Shown: positions 12,501 through 25,140, counted from the stretch's first letter. The stretch: DNA of 64,000 nucleotides from Lotus japonicus (GCF_012489685.1 NC_080042.1:78497093-78561092), one strand, 5' to 3'. Notes: generated from the letters alone by a model not told the origin. Numbers and translations are program-made.

Positions 12501-14522
12501 TCGATGTATTATTTTCCCGTTTTCATACTTTCGCATCCAAACTGACTATATCTATTTTCAATGTTATCCCGGCTTGAAATATAAAGGCCATTTAGCATGA
12601 TTTCACAAATTTTTTGAATTTGATAAAATCTCTAAGAATAGTAGAAAACCAATGCTAAGTGGCTTTTATTATTTCAAAAATATTAATGTTGACCATCAAA
12701 GTCAGGCAAGGCCAACTGAGAATATAATGTTGTAAAAAAAGTTCACGAAGCTTCATCACCCCCCTCTCCTCCTCAATTTCTCTTAGCTTGAGATGCTTAA
12801 TACAGTTTCCCATGGTCTGAACAGGAGCTTTTCGAAGATGTAGGACCTCTAGAAAGCCTGCAATTGGATGGTCTTGCATTAGAAGGCCTTCTACAAGTAT
12901 TTGGCTTCTATGTCAATCTGTTAATAGATGCATTGCCAGCTTCAATTGTAACTGAGAACCTGGAAGGCTCAGGGCACAAAATCGTTAAGATTGCTGAGAC
13001 TGAAGAACAGCAGATAGCATTGCTGGCTAATGCAATATTGCTAGCTGATGAGCTGCTCCCGCGAGCTGTTGTCAAGCTTTCGCATAGCACCAGGGGTGAT
13101 GAGTCTCAGAGAAGGGGGCCAGACAAACAAAGGCCTCCAGAACAGCGTGAGCTGAAGAAAAGGCTACAGCGCGAAGTTGATCGTCTGAGAGACAGTTTCT
13201 GCAGGCAACATGCTCTTGAACTCATCTTCACAGAAGAAGGGGACGCACTTCTGAATGCACTAATGTATTTGAGTATGGATGATGGGAAAGTGGAGCAACC
13301 TGAATGGTTTCCTTCTCCAATTTTTCAGGTAATATTTGTAACACAAAATATACTTCCTTTGGTGATATGTTGTTATGCCTTTGATTTGAAATTTTGAAGC
13401 AGTATAAAATATGTGTTCTCCTTAGTACTCAGATACATGTGTTGATATAAGCATGGTCGTGTTTTTTGAATTCTAAGGCTTATCATTCTTTAAACAATTG
13501 TTCAGGAGCTTTTTGGAAAGCTTACACGAGTGGCATACATTGCAACTGATGTGTTTGTGGGAAGGGATAGGTTTGCCACTGTTTTATTGATGAGACTCGC
13601 GGAAACAGTGGTCCTGTGGCTTTCAGAGGACCAAGCCTTTTGGGAAGAGATTGAGACAGGCCCAACGCCTTTGGGTCCCCTTGGCCTTCAACAGGTAGTC
13701 ACTTGAATGAGTTCATTGAGTATCACAGTCACTAGTTGAGAGTGATTCCAATTAACTGTTAATTAAAGTTTCTCTATGCTCAATGAGTATTAGAAAGAAC
13801 CTCTTTCAAAAGTTGACTTTAGAAGCCTGTAAAAATCAATAAGGTTTGGTATAAAGATTTTATAAGTTGCTCTTGAGAGCAATTGAGTGCTTGATCAAAG
13901 GACATGCAAATAGTAAAAATAAAAATGATAAATAACGACAATATTCATTGTTATTTTGTGAAAAAAATTAGTTGTTTTAATATTTCAAAAGCATAGCTTC
14001 AAAAACTATCCTCAAATAGAATTCCTTAATACACTACAGCTATATTTAAACTGCAGTTTGTGGATCACTCACCTAAAATGATATCACTCACAGATGATAA
14101 TTTGTGCAGCTTTATTTGGACATGCAATTTGTGATGATATTTTCATCCCAAGGCCGTTACCTATCTCGTCATCTGCATCAAGCTATTAAAAACATCATTG
14201 GTAGAGCTATTGATGCTGTTGCTGCTACAGGGCTAGATCCCAACAGGTACATCTATCTAGATTGAAAGAACATGTGTTATATATTATTCTTAAATATGAA
14301 CGGGAAACTTGTGCTTAGAGCTATATCATATAGTAAATTTATGATGGAATCATCTATCTCTTTTATCTACTTCATACTGATTCAGAACCTTTGAATGGCA
14401 GTGTCTTGCCAGAGGATGAGTGGTTTGTAGAAGTTTCCGAAATAGCTATAAAGATGTTAACTGGGAAAGCCGCCTTTGACAATGTAGAGGGAGATGATAA
14501 TAGCCCCACCGCACTCGGCTAA
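9597..14522 (+). CDS. EXO84B: exocyst complex component EXO84B-like
   Basis: Seven exons: 9597-9767, 10487-10584, 11325-12378, 12825-13328, 13506-13694, 14110-14246, 14402-14522, closing to 757 aa, about the length of Arabidopsis EXO84B. EXO84 is one of the eight exocyst subunits that tether secretory vesicles to the plasma membrane before fusion. The N-terminal 130 residues carry the phrase LTLSEKLKVFKSSTFDPNAY and a heptad-rich segment (EEMRKSVLANYSAFIRTSKE) typical of the exocyst core coiled coil. The large third exon and beyond encode the helical rod domain. Start chosen at ATG 9597; an upstream in-frame TTG is not a plant start. Intron 1 has a weak donor (AAG then GTCCCT), but the joined protein reads continuously. 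Introns 1 and 3 contain MITE-type repeats. Confidence 0.93.
9925..10185. repeat. dispersed GCTTAT-rich MITE-like repeat, copy 1 (EXO84B-like intron 1)
   Basis: Contains the phrase TTGAGCTTATCTTATAGCAT, then GTTATGCAAGTGT, AACCTATAAGTTGTTTTGAG and TTAGTTTATGAATAAGCGTTT. The same phrases in the same order recur at about 52065-52305. The element type is inferred from dispersal and its short AT-rich structure. Confidence 0.6.
12395..12545. repeat. hairpin MITE in EXO84B-like intron 3
   Basis: AAAGTATGAAAATGGAAAAT on the left faces ATTTTCCCGTTTTCATACTTT-like sequence on the right. The core CACTTTTTGTTGAA pairs with TTTCAACAAAAAGTG, so 12415-12531 can fold into a nearly complete stem. Outer ends CATTTGGTTCC and GCATCCAAACTG are also inverted. 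It lies inside an intron and does not touch the splice sites. Confidence 0.65.
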
Positions 14523-15978
14523 TTATAATTAATGTCATCAGGTCACTTTCAGGGAAGGGATTACATTCATTCACATGTCAGTCTTGACATATTATAGAGA
14601 GCAGAAGGGAAAGATGAAGTTGAAGAGAAACAAATATATATTTGTCATCTACCCTGCTTCTTGATCAATCAACTGACTCTGATAAGTGGTGCTTGTTATC
14701 TGGGCAGAAGGAATGTGTTTCATTTCAAGCTTTTGACGACGAATTACATTAAAATTAGTGTAATTCATTACTAGATATCATTCCCATGCTGCACATTGCA
14801 GGTATCCTAAAGGACACAGGACATCATGATCTAACATTAGTCCCACGGTACTATCTGTTGAAACTTGGTTCCCATTTGAAGCCTAGGATAATTCAGACCA
14901 CAAGAATTTCTAGAACTATAAAATAATGCCAGGTGCTTCAGGTTTTGGATTCATTGTAGCTACTTGTATATTACATTTTAAGCTGTAACCATAGCCAATT
15001 GATTAATTTAACATTACTTTTATCTTAATTAATGTTTAATTTATTTGGTTGCTTTTGAGTAATTTCCCCCCTTTATTTGGTTCCTTTTATCTTAATAAAT
15101 GTTTAATTTATTTGGTTGATTTGGATTCATTGTCACTAAGAGATAAACATGGATTTACTTTTTCATTTTAAATAAAAAGCTAACAAGACCCCTGTAGAAA
15201 TCCAAATTAGGATCTGATATTTAGTAGCAGCCTTGTATGTAGTAGATTCGTGATTCTTTCTGTAAAGTTGTTGCCTCCAGGGTAACATTTTCTATGATAA
15301 ATCCACTCAAGGTTGGATTATAATATGCATAAAAATATTGAAGTGTGTAGTGTAGGAGTAAAGAAGGCACACAAATTAAAGAAACTTCTTGAAATTTCAA
15401 ATTATGCACAGAGAGATCAGTCCTTGAAGTGCATAACAATCTGAACAACAAAGGCATAAAGGAATAGTTTATGACAACCTGGAAGTTGATAAACTCCCAA
15501 AGAGAAGCTTCCAAATGTGCACCATAACCAGACTCTAACCATCATAAGATTAATCCATACTATGTTTTTGGTAATCTCTCAATCTTCAACAGGTTGGTTT
15601 CCAACTGCTACAATATAGTTCCAACTCACACAAAGCCCCTACATTTTTCTGAGCACACAGTGACAATGGTTTAGTATAATACCATAAAAGTTTGCAACAA
15701 GTACGAGATTTCTGGCGCTTATTGAGATAATCAAATGGGCCAGTCATGAGAATCTATCACAATACTATTTAGGACATCATGATCTAGACAAATGTGCTTT
15801 CCAGCTTTGAAATTTAAAATGCAAAAGTGCCAAAAGGAAAAAAAGGTTAGATCTCAAAAGAAACCCTACTTCTCCTCCCTTGAAGTGTGTGGACTATTTA
15901 TCCAAACCAAGTCCAAGCTAACATTCTTAAGAACCAAAACATTCTATAAGATAAGTAAATCCATTTTGTTGGAGAAAC
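14523..15978. other. intergenic region between EXO84B-like and LRR genes
   Basis: The first several hundred bases should be the 3' UTR of the exocyst gene and the end should be the promoter and leader of the LRR gene. A short direct repeat (AATGTTTAATTTATTTGGTT) occurs at about 15031 and 15099. No further gene, RNA or element is supported. Confidence 0.5.
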
Positions 15979-17904
15979 ATGGATTATCAGCTGCTACAGA
16001 TAGTGGCATTTCTGACAGTGATAGCATTTGGAGGAGGCCTAAAGAGAACATCAGCAGAAGCATGCAGTTCAAATGACTTGGAAGGTTTGATAGGCTTCAA
16101 GAATGGAATTCAGATGGATACTTCTGGTCGTTTGGCAAAGTGGGTTGGTAGTAGCTGTTGTGAGTGGGAAGGCATTGTTTGTGAAAATGCAACCACTAGA
16201 GTGACACAGATCCATCTTCCAGGGTTCATAGAGAAAGATTTGTTTCAAACTCAGATGATTGGTAAGATTTCTCCTTCCATAACACTCCTCACCTCTCTTG
16301 TAATACTTGACCTTGGTGGTTTAGTAGGTCTCAGTGGGACAATTCCACAAACAATTGGTGTGCAACTGCCAAACCTCCAAAAGCTCTACCTTTTTGGCAA
16401 CAATTTAACTGGTCCAATACCAGAAAGCATTGGTGAGTTGCCAAACCTCCAAGAACTGGCACTGCATGAAAATAAGATATCCGGGTCGATCCCTTCTAGC
16501 ATTGGAAGCTTAAAAAGCCTCAAAAGTTTGCTGCTTTATTCAAATAAAATTTCAGGTACAATACCCATTTCACTAGGGAATTTGACAAATTTGGTAGAAT
16601 TGGATGTTCATGACAATGCTCTTAATGGTAATATACCCAACAGAATTGGTCAGATGAAGGCTCTTGAAAAGCTTGATCTTTCAAGCAATTCACTAAGTGG
16701 GAGCATACCTACTTCACTATCCAATTTAAGTGCAATTTCAGTTTTGTATATGGACACAAACTCTCTTGAGGGAACCATTCCATTTCTCTCAAGATCAGGT
16801 GAAATGCCATCTCTTGGCTTCTTAAGACTCCATGATAACCATCTTAATGGAAATATACCTCCTAGTCTTGGTTACCTGGTTTCTCTTCAGAGAGTTTCAT
16901 TAGCAAACAACAAGCTTGAAGGAGCTTTGCCTTCTAGTTTGGGCAATTTGCTTTCTTTGACAGAACTTTACTTTAGTGGCAACTCATTGTCTGGCCAAAT
17001 ACCAAAATCAATAGGCCAACTTTCTCAGCTAATGATGCTGAACATGTCCAACAATTTGATTGAAGGACCATTGCCTCAAGAGATTTCTCCCCTACACAAT
17101 CTTCAAACACTTGATCTTTCTTTCAACCCTCTGGACCTCTCTTCCTTTCCAGAGTGGCTAACAAACCTGCCATCGCTTTCGCGCATTCACTTCGCAGGAT
17201 GCGGTATCCAGGGACAAATTCCAGACATTCTGCAAACAACCCTCAGTCCAATACAGGAACTAGACTTATCAGTGAACCTTCTCACTGGAACCATACCATC
17301 ATGGATAGGATCCCTCAGTCAGCTCTACTTGCTAAATCTCTCGAGGAATTCACTTGATTCACACATCCCTGATTCAGTTACAAGCTTGTCTGATCTGGGA
17401 GTTCTTGATCTTCACTCAAATAAGTTAACAGGCTCCATAACCGGAGCATTTGATATCGAACAAGGTACTTCTGGGGGATCACTAACATATATTGATCTTT
17501 CTGATAACAACTTCTCAATTGGAGTTGAGGAAATTGGTGCAGGAAGGCAGGTCCATATTCAGTTTCTGAATTTGTCTCATAACCTTCTGAAGGGTACATT
17601 GCCAAGTTCCCTTGGGAAACTGAATTCCATTCACAGTTTGGATTTGAGCTTCAATGAGTTAGTCTCCAACTTGCCAGAGGTGCTGGCAAACTTGACATTG
17701 TTGGAGAGACTCAAGCTGCAAAGAAACCATTTCAGTGGCAATATACCCAAGGGACTTCTCAAGCTGACAAAGCTGAAGGAATTGGATTTATCAGACAATG
17801 TGCTTCAAGGGAAAATCCCAGAGGGTAAACCACTAACTGACTTTCCTGGGAGTTCTTATTCTGGAAACAAAGGTTTGTGTGGGAAGCCTCTCAGTCCTTG
17901 TTAA
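15979..17904 (+). CDS. secreted leucine-rich repeat protein, receptor-like but without membrane anchor or kinase
   Basis: A single-exon gene of 641 codons. Residues 1 to about 27 form a signal peptide (hydrophobic run LLQIVAFLTVIAFGG). A plant LRR N-terminal cap follows, with the paired cysteines of SSCCEWEGIVC. About 20 extracellular-type repeats of the LxxLxLxxNxLxGxIPxxIGxL pattern then run to about residue 610. The chain ends in a C-terminal cap with the phrase GNKGLCGKPLSPC and stops. There is no transmembrane helix and no kinase. It therefore resembles the small Arabidopsis family of apoplastic LRR proteins such as At5g23400 and the At1g33600 group, and more remotely PGIP and DRT100. 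Ligand and function are unknown. Start at ATG 15979 fits the signal peptide exactly. Confidence 0.9.
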   Translation: MDYQLLQIVAFLTVIAFGGGLKRTSAEACSSNDLEGLIGFKNGIQMDTSGRLAKWVGSSCCEWEGIVCENATTRVTQIHLPGFIEKDLFQTQMIGKISPSITLLTSLVILDLGGLVGLSGTIPQTIGVQLPNLQKLYLFGNNLTGPIPESIGELPNLQELALHENKISGSIPSSIGSLKSLKSLLLYSNKISGTIPISLGNLTNLVELDVHDNALNGNIPNRIGQMKALEKLDLSSNSLSGSIPTSLSNLSAISVLYMDTNSLEGTIPFLSRSGEMPSLGFLRLHDNHLNGNIPPSLGYLVSLQRVSLANNKLEGALPSSLGNLLSLTELYFSGNSLSGQIPKSIGQLSQLMMLNMSNNLIEGPLPQEISPLHNLQTLDLSFNPLDLSSFPEWLTNLPSLSRIHFAGCGIQGQIPDILQTTLSPIQELDLSVNLLTGTIPSWIGSLSQLYLLNLSRNSLDSHIPDSVTSLSDLGVLDLHSNKLTGSITGAFDIEQGTSGGSLTYIDLSDNNFSIGVEEIGAGRQVHIQFLNLSHNLLKGTLPSSLGKLNSIHSLDLSFNELVSNLPEVLANLTLLERLKLQRNHFSGNIPKGLLKLTKLKELDLSDNVLQGKIPEGKPLTDFPGSSYSGNKGLCGKPLSPC

Positions 17905-19003
17905 CTTTGAGAATTGTCATATCATTGGAAACTCAGGATATCAATGAAAATTTGTAGTTTTACTCAAAACAACAAAGCAGTGCATTATTTTGTTTCATAT
18001 CATTACACCGATCTACATTGAACTCAACGCTACAAAATTTTGCTTTTCCATTTGCGCACTGGAATATGTTAAATCATGCTAACAGAGAAATAAACATGTG
18101 ATGCGCGCGATGCTCACAAGCTAGATCATAATAAAAGTATTGAGATTAATAACTTTAATTACTGGCTTGATTAAGAACTGCAGGGAGTCAAAAACCATAT
18201 TCAGTATTCCAAAATGAAAATTATGCTTAGACATACACTTCCAATTAACATTCAATCAACATACAGTTTAGCGGGACGGTCATTAAGTGCAAATGTTTGC
18301 GGATAATTACTCATTCCAAAACTTTCATGTGCCTTTGGGATTAGAACAATTATGATATGTAGACATAAAACCATACAAACACCTCACGTACACCTCATTT
18401 TTCTTTCTATCTCTCAATTCTGATCACATCACATCAAATATCATATATATTACTTATATCTTTTCTACCCAACATTTTATGGATTGGAATATTCCATAAG
18501 TTCCTTTCATTCACTATACACACGTTGTTCAACTAGTAAGGCAGTACATTTCACTTGCAGTACTTGTCCAATCAGGAATCAACTCCACAAAGTAGAAAAG
18601 GACATTTTTTTCAGAGCCCACGCGTTTGAATTTATGTCTGTCTACCATTGTTTCATACCTACAATCAATTTTAGTATTTGTTTTTTGTCAAAAAATTATT
18701 TTAGTTCAAATAATGAGCAATTGCGTTAGTACTATGGAGTATGGACCCTCCATGTCCATAAATTGAAGTTTAGGCGTGGGTAGGTCAATGTTACAATTGT
18801 TGTCCCAGTGACCCCATCTCTTGACTTGAACCACCATAACAAGACACATTGGCCATACCAACATCACAATTCACACGCATGTTGCCTCTATAATTGTTGA
18901 TGAAAAGATGTTCTAACCTCTACTATGATGGTAGCCATAAAAACGCATCTTGAAATGACCATAAATTGCAAGATTGAAAAATGCTTTCTTGCCATTAATA
19001 AAA
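17905..19003. other. intergenic region between two convergent genes
   Basis: Convergent 3' flanks of the LRR gene (plus) and the EDR2-like gene (minus). AT-rich, with no reading frame, RNA gene or repeat I can support. Confidence 0.5.
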
Positions 19004-22000
19004 TTACAGGGGTTCTTCTTGAGTTAGCCCAAGTTGTTGGTAATTCATGTAGTCAATGGCATTTAGCCTAATACAACATAACAATTGCTCTGGCAGCTCC
19101 TCTGGTTTGTTCCCCTGTTACATGATGAAAATGTTACACGAAAATTAATATAAGCATCAGAGAAAATAATCATTATACATTTATTTTTGGGATAAGAGAA
19201 AATTAAACTTGCCTGAATTGTTAAACCAACATCTAGAACACAGACTTTTAATCTGTCCAAGAAAGCTTCAAACCCTTTCCTGGAGATATAACTGAATCTA
19301 TGCATATCTATATCAATCTCAAAGTAGTTTTCTCCCTGCAAAAGAACAATAAAAATACAAATCATAATGGCTAGTTGATGATAAACAAGGATCACAAATT
19401 AAAGTGCAGCATGTGGAAATCTTGTGTCTTTTACTGCGAAATGACACCACTTTAATTTGCGGGCCAAGGCTAAAGGTACCACAAGTAATCCATAAAGATA
19501 TAACCAAAAAGTACTATAAATCAACATTAGGAAGGAGCCCACATATGAAAACTTGAGTTTCAGCACTAACTTTTGTGAGTCTTCATTTCATGGTGTATAT
19601 TTTGTTTTTTCTCTGTTTGATGAACCATTTTAGAATTAACTGACAGATTAATTCTTAACATTTAAGAAATATCATAGCCAGTAGCCGCACTAGCTGAACA
19701 AATGACAGATTAACATGAACATGGACGCGGACAAGACATTTCCATCAAGTAAAATGAGTATGTCTTGTCCATGTTTGTGTATACTTTAAGCTATTAGGTG
19801 AAAATACATGTATAATTTTTCATATCATAATTTTAACGTGCCCCTTGTAGCAAGAACTTTTTAGGGTATTGAAGCATGAATACAAGCCCTCATACGTAGT
19901 ACTCTAAGACTAAAATCGTCTTAAGTTTGATCCTTTAAATAAGATTTTGGGGTGAGTAAATGTAAATAAAAGCACCACAGCAGCAGTCACTGATAGTAAT
20001 GCATGTAAAAACAATTTAGTTTTCACATTCTTCAAGATCATTCGAGCATTGGTTGCTCATGATCAAGCTGAAGAGTTTTCATAGTGTGTTTGCCTGCGCA
20101 TTCACACAAGCCAAAATTGTGTAAGTTTGTTAAATACTACTCATAGTAGCTTCTGTGCCTAAAGTGATTTTAAGGACTGCACACGATTTCCAAACATGCA
20201 ATAAGTCGGACAGCATTATCGGAGGAAAAATTAACAGTCAATGAATGAGACATACCGAGTAAAACTCATGTTGGGGACGTGAAAGAACAGGTTTCTCATT
20301 GTAAGCGGTCATAAGCTTCCTTTCAGCTGCACTTAAATGAAGATCTTCCAGATTGACAACACGGCCCAAGATTTTCAACCTTTCACGGAAGGGAACAATT
20401 GAATCTACAGGAAAACCCTTTACCTTCTCAACTTCATCATCCATCAACCTCTGTAGAAAGACAGACAGATGTTATTTCAACAGCAACTTATAAAAAGTCA
20501 GTGACAAGTGATAGAGGTTTCCTCAAATGAAGAGACAAAAGGACAAAGGAAAAACTAAGGAATATAACAAGAGAACAGAAAAGTAGATACTATCAAAGAA
20601 GAGTTGATTAATAAATCTACCACCTGGCAGTAATTTAATGGATTATAAGAAATAATCATGAAGAGCTAATCTTAGTATTGGTAATAAACTAATAATATTA
20701 AGTACTAAATTGACACATGAAGGTTCTGACTTACCCTCATGCTTTCTTGAAAATGCAGTGGAAGTTCCTTGGAGTAACTTTCTGAAAGTTTAAAATACAA
20801 AACAAAACTCATTCCTTCGCCATCAGTTTCACCTTGAAACAGTCCGGTAGGGTAGAGAGGAATCTGAAATCCACAAAACTGAGAGCCTTAGAATATGCAG
20901 CAATAAGATGCTAATAATTTTTTTGTTGATAATGTGCCATAATCAGGTAAAGCAAAAAAAAATTAACCAAGGGTCAGAATGGAATGGACCAAGGAGATCA
21001 ATGGGATTAAAAGTTAAAACAATGACTAGAAAGAAGACTAAAAAAGTATAACTATATTTTAGCAAAGTAGAAGTACCTGTACATTCACAACAAGTATGGG
21101 TGGAAATTTCCCAGAGGAACTAATAACAGGAAGCTCCACAAACCTAGCTATATGGTCCACTTTTCGCGGAGATAAGAAAACATCTACACCAAATGGGTAA
21201 TATGCAGAATGGTTAGGAGCAAATTCCTTCTTCCTGTCCCTGCCACAAAGAACAACAGCCACATTAAAAACACATTTGCATATGTAAAACATCTCATTTT
21301 AACCATGGATGCATTTTGAAACAAATTGCAGACAGAATCTTAATCTTACTTCAAATAATTTACTCCTCGGACTTTGAAAGTGCTTGGATCAATGTGTGAC
21401 CAACAATCAAGCATTTTCTTCTCAATTGGACAAAAGGGTACTTGAGAACCTGCAATTGGTCTTTGTAGAAGTTCCTTTGACGAAACTGAACACCATGAAA
21501 AGGAAAAGAAAGAAGAATTACAACAATTATATTTTCCCTGAAGTATGAACTGCATCACAAGCTGCATTCCTCTGAAAGAACTACAATTTACATACTCATT
21601 TTTAGGAATGCAATTGATAAATTAACTCTACACGCTGAAAACGCGCAATTTTTTCTTTCAGCTATTAGATAAAACCTATAAGGTTAATTACACTAATTGA
21701 AGATAAATAGAACCATAGTGTCAAAAGATTGCTGTTGCAAAAATTTCAACTTACATAGGGTAGCAATCCCATGTCCTTCCCTCAATTTAGAGGAGATTTT
21801 CATAGGAGTCTTCTTCCTTGCACTAGGAGGACTAGAACTTGATGATCTTCTCTTTTCAATGGAAGGAACAGTAGATGCAAGACAAGGCAAACAATTATTC
21901 GGAAGAATCCCACAGTTATCCAAAATTCCATCTTCCTTGATGGAATTTGCATCCACTGAGGAGATTTCATCAAGGAACACAGGTTCATTTCCTTCAACTA

Positions 22001-23386
22001 TATTTCTGTCGCATTTACATTGAGAATCAATGACATCTACACTAGAATGTTGAACATCTGAAATTCTGGCAGCCTCAGAGATATTTCCAGAATATTCTCT
22101 AGATAACAACTCCTTTGTTTTCTGCACTTGATCAGTTGATACTCTATGGTTTCCATCTCTTGAAGATGCAAAACTTGATATGGATTCTATCCCATTCAGA
22201 GATACAACATCTGCGGGTATCAATTGTAAATTTAAGACAATAGCATTTGTTCCATTAAAGAGGTAGCAAGTAAAATATGACTGTCTAAATACAGACCAAA
22301 GAACACTTATTGGGATAAGCTCCAATTAGTGCTTTTTAGTCTGTATCCAAACGAGATCTATAGCTAATTTTAAAGGTATCCTAAAGCATACCATCAGGGA
22401 CACTCTGGTAATCATCATCACAGTCTGATTCAAACACCGCAACTGAATCAAACCATGCCTCCTCAATAATACTTCCAGCTGCCACAAATTAAAAATTCCA
22501 ATCACACATTAGCAACCATTAAGGTCCTCCAAAAGCAAACTAGGATTTCAAAGGGGAAAAAAATGCTTTTTTGCACTGGCTCCAGTTAAACAAGATGTTA
22601 CATAACCAGCTAATCAGAATGCCTATGAGAGGAAGAAAATATAAACAATCACAAGCAAGATGGAATAGCACAAACACAAAATATTGACAATGCCATGGGT
22701 GCCACTTGTTTATGCACGCGTTTGGATACACGGTGAGTCAGAATCACAGTGAACAGAATAAACTTCTCATAGTTTTGTGACTGTCCACCGTAATTTTGAC
22801 TTTATTGTATTTTTCGACCGTGTATCCAAACACGCAACACGCATTATATCCATTTCATTCTCCAAAAGCAACTGCATAGCTTTACTTTTGGTGTTACTTC
22901 AGATTTCCGCAGAGCATAACCAATCCATGACACACTAAGGAATCAAGTCCACCTACAACATTCCCCCAAAAGCACCACAATTTGGCAAACACACTCAAAA
23001 GGATTCCAAAAACAAACACAAATAACAAAATTCAATCCAAAATATAAAAAATAAAAAAATAAACAGAACCAAACATGTCTCTGCTGTCTCATCTCATTCA
23101 TATTAATCTTCAACTCCATAATCATCATTTTGTGTGAAATGCAGCAAGTGAGAAGAGAAGAGAAGAAGAAAAACAGAAGAAAACATGAACCTTGGAAAGT
23201 GGGGTTGTTGGCAAAGGAACGGTCACCGGGCACATCAACCTTGTCCAATGATGATCCCTTCCCCTTCTTATACAACCGACAACAAACTCTTCTCCTGAGC
23301 CCATCTCCTCTCCTCCTCTTGCGGTTTTTTTTCCTCTTCAACTTTCCCCCAACACAACCTTGTGGAGTTGACACACACGCTCCCAT
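19004..23386 (-). CDS. DUF1336 / EDR2-C domain protein (EDR2-like, CW14 type), N-myristoylated
   Basis: Nine exons: complement(19004-19114, 19213-19335, 20256-20450, 20735-20863, 21077-21239, 21350-21485, 21755-22210, 22392-22478, 23191-23386), closing to 531 aa. The start MGACVST is a good N-myristoylation signal (Gly2, Ser6) with Cys4 available for palmitoylation. A basic stretch, [12 protein letters not shown], follows. The middle (about 95-245) is low-complexity and serine-rich. The C-terminal half (about 250-525) is the EDR2_C/DUF1336 domain, with phrases [25 protein letters not shown] and [15 protein letters not shown]. The Arabidopsis family includes CW14 and relates to the C-terminus of EDR2, a negative regulator of defence. 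The exact role of this short form is unknown. Intron 8 (19115-19212) has a GC donor, CAG then GCAAGT; all other introns are GT-AG. The frame is open upstream of ATG 23386 only through a TTG codon. Confidence 0.92.
22715..22835. repeat. small MITE in EDR2-like intron 1
   Basis: GCGTTTGGATACACGGT at the left faces ACCGTGTATCCAAACACGC at the right, about 85 bp apart. This is a short terminal inverted repeat of the GTTTGGATACA type. It lies in the intron between 23191 and 22478. Target duplication is not clear. Confidence 0.6.
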
Positions 23387-23850
23387 GTCATCAAACAACA
23401 CCTCTTCCTCCTCCTCAGAATCAATCAGATCCCTCACCAACAACCAGAAAGTAGTTCTGTTCTTCTTTCACGTAGACACAACAACAAAACAATCATATAA
23501 GAAAGGAACCACACACACAAATATAATTCAAGAGAAAAGATAATATAATAAATAAATAAAACTACCGTTTTTATGGTGTAGTTACTAGAAAGACTCGATC
23601 CTTAACTCCCCCGTCATGAATAAATAAGCCACCAGAACACAAAGATTGAAAAAAGGGACCAAAATGATGAGTAAAATATAATGCTCTAATACACCGTCAA
23701 TTAATCAGATCCTATAGATTTTAAGAATGTGTTTCGTCAATCAATAAAATTCAATAAAAAAACATATTTTCTTACATTCTTGAAATTTGATTGGTTTTTT
23801 TTCGTATAAGTGAAATTTGATTGCTTACTATGTAAAATAAATTATTTTAC

Positions 23851-24035
23851 GGGGATGTCTAAATGACACATGATAAAGTTTGGGTTAAATAACCCATCAT
23901 CCAATCACATTGGAGATAAATGAGTTGGAAATAAATTAATAAATAAAATATAGAAATTTCAACTCACTTATCTCAAATGTGATTGGATGATGGATTATTT
24001 AATCCAAACTTTATCATGAGTCATTTAGACCACCC
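23851..24035. mobile_element. palindromic Mutator-type MITE, copy A
   Basis: A 185-bp near-palindrome begins GGGGATGTCTAAATGAC and ends GTCATTTAGACCACCC. Its arms contain GATAAAGTTTGGGTTAAATA and CCATCATCCAATCACATTGG. A 9-bp target duplication, TTATTTTAC, flanks it exactly (23842-23850 and 24036-24044). A second copy is at 56600-56785. The 9-bp duplication suggests mobilisation by a Mutator-like transposase. Confidence 0.88.
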
Positions 24036-25140
24036 TTATTTTACATGTCGATATATTGATATATTGAAATTAAACTCTAAAATGAAAGTCAAAATTATAG
24101 ATTTTTAGAAAAAATGAAAATATGATGAACAGTGACGGCAGTTGTCGTAGTTGGCAGCAGGGTAAGGCAACAAGTGGGGACAGGGTGACACGTGGAGGGA
24201 GGTGATTGGGTGAACGTGTGAGAAAAATGGTGCAGAGAAAGTGGACCAAGTTCTACGTTGTTTGTGAATGGTGGTGCCTGCGAATGATAATGAATAGTGT
24301 TGTACAAGTACTTTTGGCATTAATCTGACGTCGTTTCAAACACACACGGGGTATCTATATCCATGTCCGTATAATGTGTGTAGTCAATCCAAATTTGTGT
24401 TTCTATGACCACAGCTCTCTCTGCTCTGTCAGATTGCTACATTCATTCATATCATCATGATAGTACATTTTCCCTATTGGTACAGTTTACCATTCAAATC
24501 TAATTTCCCAATTGGATTCTTATCTTTTTTTCATATTTTGTTATGTTTTTTTTGTACATAAAAAGGGAAAAAAAACTAAAATGTGTTCTATTAATATAAT
24601 AACAAATAATGTATGCTATCAATGCATTATTTATAAATTATAACATAACTAATATAGTTTAATGAAATTTAATGGATATACACTATAATTGTAAAATAGT
24701 TTAGCACTGACAACTAATTACCACATGTCATGAAAGAAGAATAATTACTTTCATATTAAAGTTTAATCAAAATAAATATATATTTTCTGATTTAGCGGAA
24801 TTCAATTGGATAATTATGTAAATAAATTTTACACTGACAATGGACGTGCATTTAATCCTGACTAATATTAGGAGAAAATAATTGAATGTATTAAATAGTT
24901 AAATACATTTATCTCTATATATTTAGAGGAGGTTTAAATATTTATAGATAAGTATTAGTTTTATAATAAATATATAAATATGTAATATAATATATATTAT
25001 AAATTAAATTAAATGTGTTTATTAATATTCAGTTAAATTGGATTGAATTGCTTCAAAACTGCAAATTGATCTAATAAAAAATTATCTTTCATTTTTTGTT
25101 TTATTTGACTTTTGGTTTGACTCAATTCCATTTATTTTTT

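Noticed and set aside
18484..18729. 81-codon plus-strand frame
   Set aside because: Composition is that of translated AT-rich spacer; no domain or flanking signals.
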